From positions 1 to 64,000 of the forward strand of contig JAHBTJ010000025.1 of assembly GCA_019638595.1 (NCBI GenBank): 64,000 nt of DNA, in the 5' to 3' direction. The notes beneath the pieces are model-generated. The model did no database searches, was not told the DNA's origin, and saw nothing but the letters and a program-made list of their open reading frames with translations. Positions 33,754 to 42,406 of the stretch are shown piece by piece; positions within the stretch are counted from its first letter, which is position 1, and every line of letters starts with the position of its first letter. Source of the stretch: Chitinophagaceae bacterium (GTDB taxonomy: Bacteria; Bacteroidota; Bacteroidia; Chitinophagales; Chitinophagaceae). The translations under genes and the position numbers were made by a program.

Positions 33754-35847
33754 ATGAAAGCAGTGATTGCCGAAAAACCAAGCGTAGCCCGTGAGATAGC
33801 CGCCCTGTTGGGAGCCACTGATAAAAAGGATGGCTACCTGACAGGCAACGGCTACCAGGTTACATGGGCGTTGGGGCATCTGGTCGGGTTGGCTATGCCG
33901 GAAGACTACGGGCTAACAGGCTTCCAAAGGGAAGCCCTGCCCATATTGCCCAATCCTTTTTTACTGACGGTACGGAAGATAAAAAAGGATAAAAGTTACG
34001 TTCCCGATAGCGGAGCGGTAAAGCAGTTGAAGATTATTGAGCAGGTCATCAACCGTTGCGATAGCATTATCGTGGCTACCGATGCCGGGCGTGAGGGTGA
34101 GCTTATCTTCAGGTACATTTATGAGTACCTGAAATGCGGCAAACCCTTTCAGCGTTTATGGATAAGCTCACTGACCGAAAAAGCGATTAAGCAGGGTTTT
34201 GACAACCTGAAACCCGGAAGCGATTTTGACGGTCTGTATCGTGCCGGGCAAGGGCGAAGCCGGGCTGACTGGCTGGTAGGCATCAATGCTTCGCAGGCAT
34301 TGAGCATTGCCGCAGGGCGGGGCGTATATTCGCTCGGTCGGGTACAAACACCTACGCTTACCCTGGTCTGCAAACGGTATCTGGAAAACCAAAACTTTAC
34401 CGTTCAAAAGTATTGGCAGATACAGTTAGAACACCGTAAGGAGTTTATTGATTTTAAAAGTCTTTCCAAGACCAAATGGGACGATAGGAAACTTGCTGAC
34501 GATACGCTTAAATCCATACAGCGAAACGGAACGGCTACCGTTACGGCGGTGGAAAACAAAACGGTTTCAGAGCAACCGCCTTTACTGTTTGACCTGACAG
34601 GCTTGCAAAAGGAAGCAAACAAAAAGTTGGGGCTTTCTGCCGAAGAAACGCTGAACATAGCGCAAAGCCTGTATGAAAAGAAGTTTATTACCTATCCCCG
34701 CACCGGAAGCAAGTACATACCGGAAGATATGTGGGCTGAAATTCCTGCGCTTATCAGGGCAATGGATGCAAGACCCTCCTGCAAGGAAGCCCTTGCCAAA
34801 GTGAAATGGGGGCGTTTCAATAAACGTATCGTGAATGATGTAAAGGTAACAGACCATCATGGGTTGCTCATCACCGAAAAAATACCATCTGCATTGCCTG
34901 CAAAAGAAGATGCCATATATGATATGATTGCCCTGCGCCTGCTGGAAGCCATATCACAAGTTTGTTCCAAAGAAATAACCGACATCGCTTTGCAGGTTTT
35001 GCATTATGATTTTGCGCTGAAAGGGTGCAAAATCCTGGAACCCGGCTGGCGTGCCATCAGGGGCAATTTTACAGAGGAAGACAGTGAGCCGATATTGGAA
35101 CTACCGGAACTAAAGGCAGGTGATGAACTGAAAATCAAAAATGCCGAAGTGCTGGAAAAGAAAACCAAACCGCCGGTGCTTTATACCGAAGCGGGCTTAT
35201 TGTCAGCTATGGAAAATGCAGGCAAAGAAATACAGAACGAAGACGAACGGAAAGCCCTGCAAGGCATCGGCATTGGGACACCTGCCACAAGAGCGGCGAT
35301 AATAGAAACATTATTTAAGCGGGATTATATCAGGCGTGAAAAGAAATCCCTTATCCCTACCGAAAAGGGATTGCAGGTTTACCAATCGGTAAAGGATAAA
35401 CGGATTGCCGATGTAGCCATGACCGCCGAATGGGAAATGGCTTTGCAGAAAATCGAAACGGGCGAAGCCGATGCAACGGCTTTCCATAAAGACATGGAAA
35501 GCTATGCTACATCTATTACGCAGGAATTGTTGAGCAGGACGATTGCGGGTGAAAAGCATCCCGAACTCACCTGCCCCAAATGCAAAAGCCATAAACTGCT
35601 TATAAGGGATAAGGTTGTTAAATGCCCGGATGAGGCTTGCAACTGGCTATTGTTCCGCAATATCTGCGGGGTGCAGATAAGTGTAACCGAAGTTGAAAAC
35701 CTTGTCCGCAAAAACAAAACATCCCTAATCAAAGGCATGAAAAGCAAAGCGGGCAAAAAATTCGATGCCTTTATCGTCATGAACGATAAAGGGGAAACCG
35801 CTTTTGAATTTGGTAAACCCACACATACAAAAAGAGATGAACGATAA
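33754..35847 (+). CDS. topB: DNA topoisomerase III
   Basis: This 697-residue type IA topoisomerase matches the element-borne TopB/Exc of CTnDOT. The Toprim domain has EKPSVAREIAALLG and DAGREGELIF (about 109-118); the catalytic region has FITYPRTGSKYIPEDMW (Tyr about 313) and SLGRVQTP earlier. The C-terminus has a zinc-ribbon (CPKCKSHKLLIRDKVVKCPDEAC, about 610-632 including CPxC and CPxxxC). It cuts and passes single strands and supports excision or conjugative replication. An AGGAGG-like stretch 8-9 nt before the ATG is unusually strong for this phylum. Confidence 0.95.
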   Translation: MKAVIAEKPSVAREIAALLGATDKKDGYLTGNGYQVTWALGHLVGLAMPEDYGLTGFQREALPILPNPFLLTVRKIKKDKSYVPDSGAVKQLKIIEQVINRCDSIIVATDAGREGELIFRYIYEYLKCGKPFQRLWISSLTEKAIKQGFDNLKPGSDFDGLYRAGQGRSRADWLVGINASQALSIAAGRGVYSLGRVQTPTLTLVCKRYLENQNFTVQKYWQIQLEHRKEFIDFKSLSKTKWDDRKLADDTLKSIQRNGTATVTAVENKTVSEQPPLLFDLTGLQKEANKKLGLSAEETLNIAQSLYEKKFITYPRTGSKYIPEDMWAEIPALIRAMDARPSCKEALAKVKWGRFNKRIVNDVKVTDHHGLLITEKIPSALPAKEDAIYDMIALRLLEAISQVCSKEITDIALQVLHYDFALKGCKILEPGWRAIRGNFTEEDSEPILELPELKAGDELKIKNAEVLEKKTKPPVLYTEAGLLSAMENAGKEIQNEDERKALQGIGIGTPATRAAIIETLFKRDYIRREKKSLIPTEKGLQVYQSVKDKRIADVAMTAEWEMALQKIETGEADATAFHKDMESYATSITQELLSRTIAGEKHPELTCPKCKSHKLLIRDKVVKCPDEACNWLLFRNICGVQISVTEVENLVRKNKTSLIKGMKSKAGKKFDAFIVMNDKGETAFEFGKPTHTKRDER

Positions 35848-36718
35848 CACTATTATAATCCGCAAAGAAATAGAAAACTTTATCTATACAGTAAGGGGCA
35901 AACAGGTCATGCTCGATAATGACCTGGCTGCATTGTACCAGGTAGAAACAAAAATACTGAACAAAGCCGTAAAGCGGAATATGGAGCGGTTTCCCGATAC
36001 ATTCTGTTTCCAGTTGACCGATGAGGAAAGCGAAACTTTGAGGTTCCAAATTGGAACCTCAAACGCCGGACGGGGTGGACGGCGTTATTTAGCCTACGCA
36101 TTTACGGAACAAGGCGTGGCTATGCTATCAGCCATATTGCGCAGCGATACAGCCGTAAAAGTGAGCATTGAGATTATGAACGCATTTGTAGAGATGCGCA
36201 AGATATTAATGAGTAACGCTGTACTGTTTTCAAGGTTGGATAAAATCGAACTCAAACAGTTAGAAGCGGACGGCAAATTTGAGGAAATATTTAAGGCACT
36301 GGAAAGCGGTAAGCTGCATAGCGAAAAAGGTATTTTTTACGATGGGCAGATATTTGATGCCTATGCCTTTGTTTCCGATATTATGCGAAGCGCCGGGCGG
36401 TCAATCATCCTTATTGATAATTACGTGGACGATACGGTACTAACCCTGCTCGGCAAGCGTGGGCAGTCCGTATCTGCCACTATCTACACCAAAAGCATCA
36501 GCAGCCAGCTACAACTGGATGTGCAACGCTACAACAGCCAGTACCCGCCTATTGACGTTCACACATTTGCCTATGCCCATGACCGTTTTCTCATTATTGA
36601 CGGCACGGAGCTTTACCACATCGGGGCATCATTGAAAGATTTAGGCAAGAAATGGTTTGCCTTTTCTAAGATAAATTCAGAGGTCGGTAAAATGCTTAGT
36701 TTCCTGAATGGCATTTAG
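35837..36718 (+). CDS. ORF6N-domain DNA-binding protein
   Basis: From the ATG at 35837 this is a 293-residue protein; an in-frame ATG at 35804 would extend the overlap with topB from 11 to 44 bp, so I prefer the later start. It has an N-terminal ORF6N domain (KQVMLDNDLAALYQVETKILNKAVKRNMERFP ... RRYLAYAFTEQGVAML), a phage-type DNA-binding module, followed by a C-terminal region (from about 150, GIFYDGQIFDAYAFVSDIMRSAGRSIILIDNYVDDTVL). That C-terminal part resembles a phospholipase-D-like nuclease fold without an obvious HKD motif. Such proteins are widespread on conjugative elements; function is unknown. Scraps of a relative flank the DUF1016 gene at 18.6 and 20.0 kb. Confidence 0.85.
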   Translation: MNDNTIIIRKEIENFIYTVRGKQVMLDNDLAALYQVETKILNKAVKRNMERFPDTFCFQLTDEESETLRFQIGTSNAGRGGRRYLAYAFTEQGVAMLSAILRSDTAVKVSIEIMNAFVEMRKILMSNAVLFSRLDKIELKQLEADGKFEEIFKALESGKLHSEKGIFYDGQIFDAYAFVSDIMRSAGRSIILIDNYVDDTVLTLLGKRGQSVSATIYTKSISSQLQLDVQRYNSQYPPIDVHTFAYAHDRFLIIDGTELYHIGASLKDLGKKWFAFSKINSEVGKMLSFLNGI

Positions 36719-36787
36719 CGTGAGGGATAGAAGCGGCATCCTTTTGTTAGGAACGAACAAAAGATATAGCGGATAGCCCGACAGCGT
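36718..36787 (+). ncRNA. Structured RNA element, Flavo-1-like, after the ORF6N gene
   Basis: The stretch starts at the ORF6N stop codon. It can fold into an outer GGG/CCC pairing (GAGGGATAG with GGATAGCCC) and an inner 8-bp hairpin CTTTTGTT / AACAAAAG, with the near-symmetric internal loop strands AAGCGGCATC and ATATAGCGGAT. The AGCGG-CATCCTTTT ... AAAAGAT-AGCGGATAG pattern recurs in intergenic regions of Bacteroidota and, as I recall, corresponds to the Flavo-1 motif; that name is from memory. Function unknown. A truncated second copy lies at 20007-20040. Confidence 0.5.
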
Positions 36788-36856
36788 ATGGATTTTTTCG
36801 GTGGTGCTGGTGCATAGGTAAAATGCAGACGGTGGCACGCCCTGATAAAACTGCGT

Positions 36857-37687
36857 TTACCTTTCGTCCTGCTCATCCATTTTCCTAATAAGTTCGTCCC
36901 GCAAAGCATCGAGGAACTTCGTCCGGTTCATTTTCCTGCTCCTAAGTTCCAAATAGGTGTGATAAAAATCGCCCAAATTAATATTGAGCATATCTTCAAA
37001 TGTTTTAACGATGACTTTAATATCGCTGTTCCCGTTATCAAAAACGCCCTGATAGTGCAGTGCATAAATCAGTTCTATTAATCCGGCTTTGCTGCCCGTC
37101 CAGTTCAGCTTTTGCGGTGCTATTGATTTGTCTTCCGGGATTTTATTATAAAGCTGGTCTTCGATATAAACCTGTATCAAATCATTTGCTATTATTTTGG
37201 CTACCTTGTAATCGTGTGAGGTGGAAAAAGTATGGTCTGACTGAAAATAGTATGTGTCCAGGCATAGCTTAATATCATGCTTTCCCCGCGCAAAATATTT
37301 ATCGTCAAGATAGGTGCTATTGGTTCTATAATACCTGTAAAACTCAAAGTTGTTGTCAAAGTATCTCTTGATTTTAGAAAGCTCGTTATAGAGATACTTT
37401 TTTATTATTTTGCCACCGCCATGCGGTCTTTTTGTTTCAATTTTGTATATCGAATTATAATAAATGAGCTTAGCTATAAATAAGGGTTTAATCTGTTTAA
37501 AAAAGTGTATTTCCTCTTGCTGATTCTTAAACCCTGTTTTCAATACATAATTTTTCAGTTTGGCTGTCTTACTCAGGATAAGTTCAACAGCTTTTTCATA
37601 GGACGCTAAAGAATTACCCTGCTCATAGGTCAGTTCTTTTATTTCTTCTTCTAAGCCATCTATTGCTTTTTTATAATGTCCAGTCAT
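36857..37687 (-). CDS. Second RteC-family protein
   Basis: This 276-residue paralogue of the rteC product encoded 6 kb away shares EEIHFFKQIKPLFIAKLIYYNSIYKIE (about 57-83), FYRYYRTNSTYLDDKYFARG, STSHDYKVAKIIANDLIQVY and the C-terminal GSKAGLIELIYALHYQGVF / YLELRSRKMNRTKFLDAL block. It is on the opposite strand and ends just after the structured RNA. Having two RteC proteins suggests either control of two different promoters or a merger of two elements. It is separated from the efflux operon by a bidirectional terminator. Confidence 0.85.
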   Translation of the reverse strand: MTGHYKKAIDGLEEEIKELTYEQGNSLASYEKAVELILSKTAKLKNYVLKTGFKNQQEEIHFFKQIKPLFIAKLIYYNSIYKIETKRPHGGGKIIKKYLYNELSKIKRYFDNNFEFYRYYRTNSTYLDDKYFARGKHDIKLCLDTYYFQSDHTFSTSHDYKVAKIIANDLIQVYIEDQLYNKIPEDKSIAPQKLNWTGSKAGLIELIYALHYQGVFDNGNSDIKVIVKTFEDMLNINLGDFYHTYLELRSRKMNRTKFLDALRDELIRKMDEQDER

Positions 37688-37723
37688 TTAGCTATAGGCT
37701 TTCTTTAATGGAATCTTACTAAA

Positions 37724-37754
37724 AGTATGATAGCAGAAGCACTGCTATCATACT
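37724..37754 (-). terminator. Terminator at the end of the RND efflux operon
   Basis: AGTATGATAGCAG (37724-37736) pairs perfectly with CTGCTATCATACT (37742-37754) around a 5-nt loop. On the minus strand it follows the DUF2141 gene and leads into TTTTAG; on the plus strand it leads into CTTTTTC, so it may work both ways. Confidence 0.8.
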
Positions 37755-37775
37755 GCTTTTTCAATACGTTTCAAA

Positions 37776-38225
37776 TCACATATAAATTATCCTTACACTA
37801 ATCGTTTTGTCTGCATTTAATTTAAAACTTGCTTTGGAAAAATTAGGTCTGTTTCGTAAACCTATTGACTGACAATTAGAAAATCCAATTCCCTCTTTGG
37901 GTAAAAGCAAACCTTTATCAATCTTTCCGTTATTGTTTTCATCGTGTAAAATATTTACGGCATATTTCCCTTGGGGCAGGTTTTTAAAAGTAATTTCTGC
38001 TTTGCCATTTACAATTTTCGCTTTCTCTAATCGGTAATATTTTTTGTAATCTTCATCGGGAATTGAATTGTCTTTGTTGTAAAGGGTGAATTGAACAACA
38101 CCCTTTGAATTTCGTAAATTTTCTACCTTAACGGTCAATGTACAGATTTCTGCCTGATTTCCCGAAAACGAACAGAGAAAAAAACATAACCCGACTGACA
38201 GTATAATAAAAATTGGCGCTTTCAT
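37776..38225 (-). CDS. DUF2141-domain exported protein
   Basis: This 149-residue protein has a signal peptide (MKAPIFIILSVGLCFFLCSFSG) and a beta-sandwich DUF2141 domain (LTVKVENLRNSKGVVQFTLYN, KNLPQGKYAVNILHDENNNGKID) ending near NKDKTISVRI-type strands. DUF2141 proteins are periplasmic with no defined activity. It is the last gene of the cupin-TolC-adaptor-RND operon and touches the RND gene (0-bp gap), so it probably supports efflux or envelope integrity. Confidence 0.85.
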   Translation of the reverse strand: MKAPIFIILSVGLCFFLCSFSGNQAEICTLTVKVENLRNSKGVVQFTLYNKDNSIPDEDYKKYYRLEKAKIVNGKAEITFKNLPQGKYAVNILHDENNNGKIDKGLLLPKEGIGFSNCQSIGLRNRPNFSKASFKLNADKTISVRIIYM

Positions 38226-41200
38226 TTATTGTTGTTTTTTATTTGAGCCCAATTTTTCTTTCATTCTATCTACTCCGTAATATACCATTGGCACTAAATA
38301 AATCGTCAATGCTAATGAGGAAAGCAAACCACCAATAATTACCCACGCCAAACCGTTTTTCCATTCGGCTGCTGTTCCGCTGGCTAATGCTATGGGCAAC
38401 ATTCCTATTGCCATTGATAAAGTCGTCATTAAGATTGGTCGCATACGTTCTTTTCCTGCGGTAATCAATGCTTCTTTGTAATGTTTTCCCTCCGCTTTCA
38501 GTTGGTTGGTAAAGTCCACAATCAAGATAGAATTTTTTGTTACCAATCCCATTAGCATAATCAAGCCGAGCAAGGCAAATAAGCTCAAATTGCTTAGTGA
38601 TAAATTCAATGCTAAAAATGCTCCGATTGCTGCAACAGGTATGGCAAACAGGGCAACAAAAGGATAAATGTAACTGTCGTACAAGGCTACCATAATCAAA
38701 TAAATCAATAAGAATGAAATCAGCAATACCGAACCCAAAGCCCCGAAACTGTCGTTTTGCCTTTTAATATCGCTTCCCCAGGTCATTTGTATGCCGTTGG
38801 GTAAAGGATTGTTTTTGAGATATACCACTACATCGTCTGCTACTGTTCCCGAAGGTCTGCCGAGTGCATCGGAAGTTAATGTAACGGCAGGTTGTCGGTC
38901 TTTTCGTTCCAAAAGCGAAGGCGAATTATCTCTTTCAATAGTTGCAAACTGCGAAACTTCAATCGGAATGCCCATTGGATTTATAATGTTGAGTTGGTTT
39001 ACATCATCATAATTTTTACGGCTGAATTTATCCAACCAAATCCGTATAGGATATTCTGTTCCGTTTTCCGTTAAAGTGGCATCGTCATTTCCTGTAAAAG
39101 CGGTACGCAAATTCATTCCCACATAAGCCGTATTCAAACCCAAACGCTGCATTTTGTCTTTGTTGGGAATTACTTTTAATTCAGGGCTTCCTGCTTCTAC
39201 CGAAAGCCGTACATTGTCTGCTCCGGGTATTTTTTCAATGACTGATTTCAAATCATTACTTGTTTGCATTACTTGGTTTAGGTCGCTTCCGCTCAATGTG
39301 ATTTCTATCGGTGCAGAACGTGGAATTAAGCCCAATGCTATCATAGAAAAGTTAATGCCCGAATGTTCTTTTTGTAAATCAGTTCTCAACTTTCGCATAA
39401 AGGTTTCGGTAGAAAGATTATTTGTTTCTTTCCTGGATTTTAGCTGAATGGTAAATTCAGTTTTATTGGCAGAACCAACTCCTAAACTTCCAATGCCTGT
39501 ACTTGGTCCGCCCACATTACTGAAAACAGTTGAAACTTCGTGTTGCTTCAAAATATAGTTTTCTATTTTTTCGGAAACCAAATTGTTTTGCTGAATGGAA
39601 GTGCTTTTGTCAAATTCTAATGCCAAACGGAATTTTCCCTGGTCGCCTGTTGAGATTAGTTCTTTCCCAATAATTCCCTGCTTCATCATTACCGCTGTTC
39701 CCACAAAAAGAAGCAAAACAAATCCTGTAAAAATAAGCTTGTGATGTAAAATCCAATTTAGCGTTTTGCCATACCAACTAATAAATTTGTCTAACTGATG
39801 TTCAAACCAAAGTAAAAAACGATTGAAGAAATTAGTCGGTTGCAAATCTTCTTTTTCCCCGATGCGTGAAGCTAACCAAGGTGTTAAAGTAAAACCTACC
39901 AATAAACTTGTAAGCGTAGAAGTAATCACTACTACCGAAAATTGTTTGAGCATATCGGCAACAAAAACCTGTAAGAATAAAATCGGCAGAAACACAACCA
40001 CATCAACCAATGTAATAGACAATGCAGAAAAACCGATTTCCATTCTTCCGTCCATTGCTGCTGTTCTTTTTTCTTTGCCCATATCCAAATGGCGTTGGAT
40101 ATTTTCTAAAACTACGGTCGCATCGTCCACCAAAATACCGATGATTAAAGACATTGCAAGCAAAGTCATCAGGTTGAGCGTATAACCCAAAAGCCACATC
40201 ACGGCAAAAGCGGTAATTAAGGAAGTAGGAATAGCGACCAACACAATCAGTGAGTTTCTGAAACTTCGCAGGAACAGCAACATTACCAACGACACTAAAA
40301 TAACGGCTAAAATCAAGTCAAATACCACCGAATTAACGGCTGCAATGGTGTTATCGGTGCTGTCATCCGTAACTACAAACTTTACATCTGCATTAGCATT
40401 TTGTTTTTCAATGGACTGAAATTTTTCCCTAATCAGTTTTGAAACATCAACGGCATTGGCATCGCCTTGTTTTTTTATCATTAAACCAATACCGTTTTTA
40501 CCACTGTAACGGCTGTAAGAAGTAATTTCTTTAACACCGTCCGTTACTTCCGCAATATCTTTCACATAAACAGGACTGTTTGGAAAAGGCATTGCGACCT
40601 GAACATTCTGAATGTCATTGATAGTATTGAATTTGCCAACTAACCTTACCGAATTATTTTCTGTATCGGTCTGTAATTTTCCCGCAGGTAAATCAATCCC
40701 TGAACGATTGACGGCTTCCACTACCTGGTACAAAGAAATTTTATAGAGCTTCAATTTTTCTTTATCGACCTTGATTTGAATTTCCCGTTCTTCTCCGCCT
40801 AAAATGGTAATCTCTGCCACTCCTTTTAGCTGTTGGATTTGTGGCAGGTAATCGTCTTTCATTTTTTGATAAAACACTGTCGGCTCTAAATTGCTTGTTG
40901 CACTCACCGACATAATCGGCAAATCATTAGGCGACACTTTGCTCATTACAGGACTTAAAATGTCTTTCGGTAAATCTTTTCGGATATTGTCAATGTAGCG
41001 TTGGGCATCCTGCATTGTTTTGTCCAAATCCGTTCCGTATTTCAGGTTGGCTATGATGATTGAAGCATTGGGTAATGATTTGGTAAGCAAATAATCTACG
41101 CCCTCCAAATTGGAAAGTGCATCTTCAATTTTTCGGGAAACGGAAGTTTCTACCTCGTTGGGTTCTGCTCCGGGATAAACGGTTCTGATAACCACAACAG

Positions 41201-41327
41201 GCTGATTAAAATCGGGCATCAGTTCATAGCTCAAATTCTTGTAACCGATAATTCCCAACAGGGCAAATACGCTGAAAAGTACGATAATCAGCGAGGGACG
41301 TTTGATTGATATTTCTGTGATGTTCAT
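38226..41327 (-). CDS. RND efflux transporter permease (AcrB-like, HAE type)
   Basis: This 1033-residue inner-membrane pump has twelve predicted membrane helices. The N-terminal MNITEISIKRPSLIIVLFSVFALLG, the GILVDDATVVLENIQRHL motif of helix 4 (about 395-415, paired Asp for proton relay) and ALLGLIMLMGLVTKNSILIVDF (about 924-945) are typical of hydrophobe/amphiphile efflux RND proteins. It exports drugs or lipids with its adaptor (11 bp upstream) and TolC-like channel. Compared with the metal-type RND at 52.4-56.8 kb, it lacks the fused outer-membrane domain. Substrate unknown. Confidence 0.93.
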   Translation of the reverse strand: MNITEISIKRPSLIIVLFSVFALLGIIGYKNLSYELMPDFNQPVVVIRTVYPGAEPNEVETSVSRKIEDALSNLEGVDYLLTKSLPNASIIIANLKYGTDLDKTMQDAQRYIDNIRKDLPKDILSPVMSKVSPNDLPIMSVSATSNLEPTVFYQKMKDDYLPQIQQLKGVAEITILGGEEREIQIKVDKEKLKLYKISLYQVVEAVNRSGIDLPAGKLQTDTENNSVRLVGKFNTINDIQNVQVAMPFPNSPVYVKDIAEVTDGVKEITSYSRYSGKNGIGLMIKKQGDANAVDVSKLIREKFQSIEKQNANADVKFVVTDDSTDNTIAAVNSVVFDLILAVILVSLVMLLFLRSFRNSLIVLVAIPTSLITAFAVMWLLGYTLNLMTLLAMSLIIGILVDDATVVLENIQRHLDMGKEKRTAAMDGRMEIGFSALSITLVDVVVFLPILFLQVFVADMLKQFSVVVITSTLTSLLVGFTLTPWLASRIGEKEDLQPTNFFNRFLLWFEHQLDKFISWYGKTLNWILHHKLIFTGFVLLLFVGTAVMMKQGIIGKELISTGDQGKFRLALEFDKSTSIQQNNLVSEKIENYILKQHEVSTVFSNVGGPSTGIGSLGVGSANKTEFTIQLKSRKETNNLSTETFMRKLRTDLQKEHSGINFSMIALGLIPRSAPIEITLSGSDLNQVMQTSNDLKSVIEKIPGADNVRLSVEAGSPELKVIPNKDKMQRLGLNTAYVGMNLRTAFTGNDDATLTENGTEYPIRIWLDKFSRKNYDDVNQLNIINPMGIPIEVSQFATIERDNSPSLLERKDRQPAVTLTSDALGRPSGTVADDVVVYLKNNPLPNGIQMTWGSDIKRQNDSFGALGSVLLISFLLIYLIMVALYDSYIYPFVALFAIPVAAIGAFLALNLSLSNLSLFALLGLIMLMGLVTKNSILIVDFTNQLKAEGKHYKEALITAGKERMRPILMTTLSMAIGMLPIALASGTAAEWKNGLAWVIIGGLLSSLALTIYLVPMVYYGVDRMKEKLGSNKKQQ

Positions 41328-41338
41328 TTTCGCTGATG

Positions 41339-42388
41339 TTATTTTGTATTGATGTTTGCTCCGTCAAAAAGATTGATAAAGCCATTTGTTACAACAATAT
41401 CGCCTGTTGCCAATCCGCTTGACACAACTGTTTTATTGCCGATATTTCCTGATATGGTAATAGATTGCAATACGGCTTTCCCGTTTTTTATGAGATATAC
41501 TTTTGCAATTCCATTTTCTTCAATAATGGCAGACGTGGGAATAAGAATACATTGTTCTTGTTTGGTTTCAGAAAGATTTACTTTGCCGAACATTCCCGAT
41601 TTTATAGTTAGGTTTCTGGTGTTGGCAACCTGAAACTGTACAGGAAAACTATTTCCCATATTGGCTTTACTTCCAATCATTGTTATTTTGCCCGAAAGAG
41701 AAATATCAGGATAAACATCAGCATTGATTTTGTAAGTTTGATTGTTTTGAAATTGTGCCAAATTATTTTCAGGAACATTGACTGTAAAGCGTAAAGTACT
41801 TATATCCGTAATTTGTAGCAACGGAATACCCGGTGCTGCAAAACCGCCCTCCTCATTGAGCTTGGCAGTTACCACACCGTTGAAAGGTGCTTTTACAGTG
41901 GTTTTACTGATTTGCTCCAATAAAGTTGCTTTCTGAATTTTTGCCGATTTCAAGCCTAATTTTGCCTTTTCCAACTGTACTCCTTGAACGGCATCGGCTT
42001 CCGTTAAAATGGTATAGCGTTTTACATCATCTTGCAAGCCCTCAATTTGCACTTCAACCGTTTGTAATTGTAGTTTCAACAATGAATTATCCAACTGAAT
42101 AAGTGTTTGTCCTTTGGAAACATAGCTTCCTACATCTACCAAAACAGCATTGATTTTTCCTTGTATATCCGCACTGATTTTTGTTTCCTTATTCGGCTCA
42201 AATGTGCCTGTATAAGTATTTGCATCATCAATAATTTGCAAACGAATGGTGTCAGCACTTACAGTAATAGGTTTTTCTTTGTCGTACTGATACACCTTGT
42301 TTTCAGTAGTTTTTTTATTGCTCGCCAATTTAAAAATCATCAAACCAACAATGGCAATTCCAGCTATTATCCAAATTATCTTTTTCAT
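41339..42388 (-). CDS. RND efflux periplasmic adaptor (membrane fusion protein)
   Basis: This 349-residue HlyD/AcrA-type protein has an N-terminal membrane anchor (IIWIIAGIAIVGLMIFKLA), a lipoyl-like half (IQGKINAVLVDVGSYVSKGQTLIQLD, about 91-116), a helical hairpin (about 118-165), the second lipoyl half (TVKAPFNGVVTAKLNEEG) and beta-barrel/membrane-proximal domains. It bridges the RND pump and the TolC channel encoded on either side, with gaps of 11 and 18 bp. There is no lipobox. Confidence 0.92.
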   Translation of the reverse strand: MKKIIWIIAGIAIVGLMIFKLASNKKTTENKVYQYDKEKPITVSADTIRLQIIDDANTYTGTFEPNKETKISADIQGKINAVLVDVGSYVSKGQTLIQLDNSLLKLQLQTVEVQIEGLQDDVKRYTILTEADAVQGVQLEKAKLGLKSAKIQKATLLEQISKTTVKAPFNGVVTAKLNEEGGFAAPGIPLLQITDISTLRFTVNVPENNLAQFQNNQTYKINADVYPDISLSGKITMIGSKANMGNSFPVQFQVANTRNLTIKSGMFGKVNLSETKQEQCILIPTSAIIEENGIAKVYLIKNGKAVLQSITISGNIGNKTVVSSGLATGDIVVTNGFINLFDGANINTK

Positions 42389-42406
42389 ATTCTTAATTTT
42401 TAACTC

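Noticed and set aside
35804-35836. Upstream start for the ORF6N gene
   Set aside because: The extra residues come from topB coding sequence in another frame and do not resemble the ORF6N family; the ATG at 35837 is better placed.
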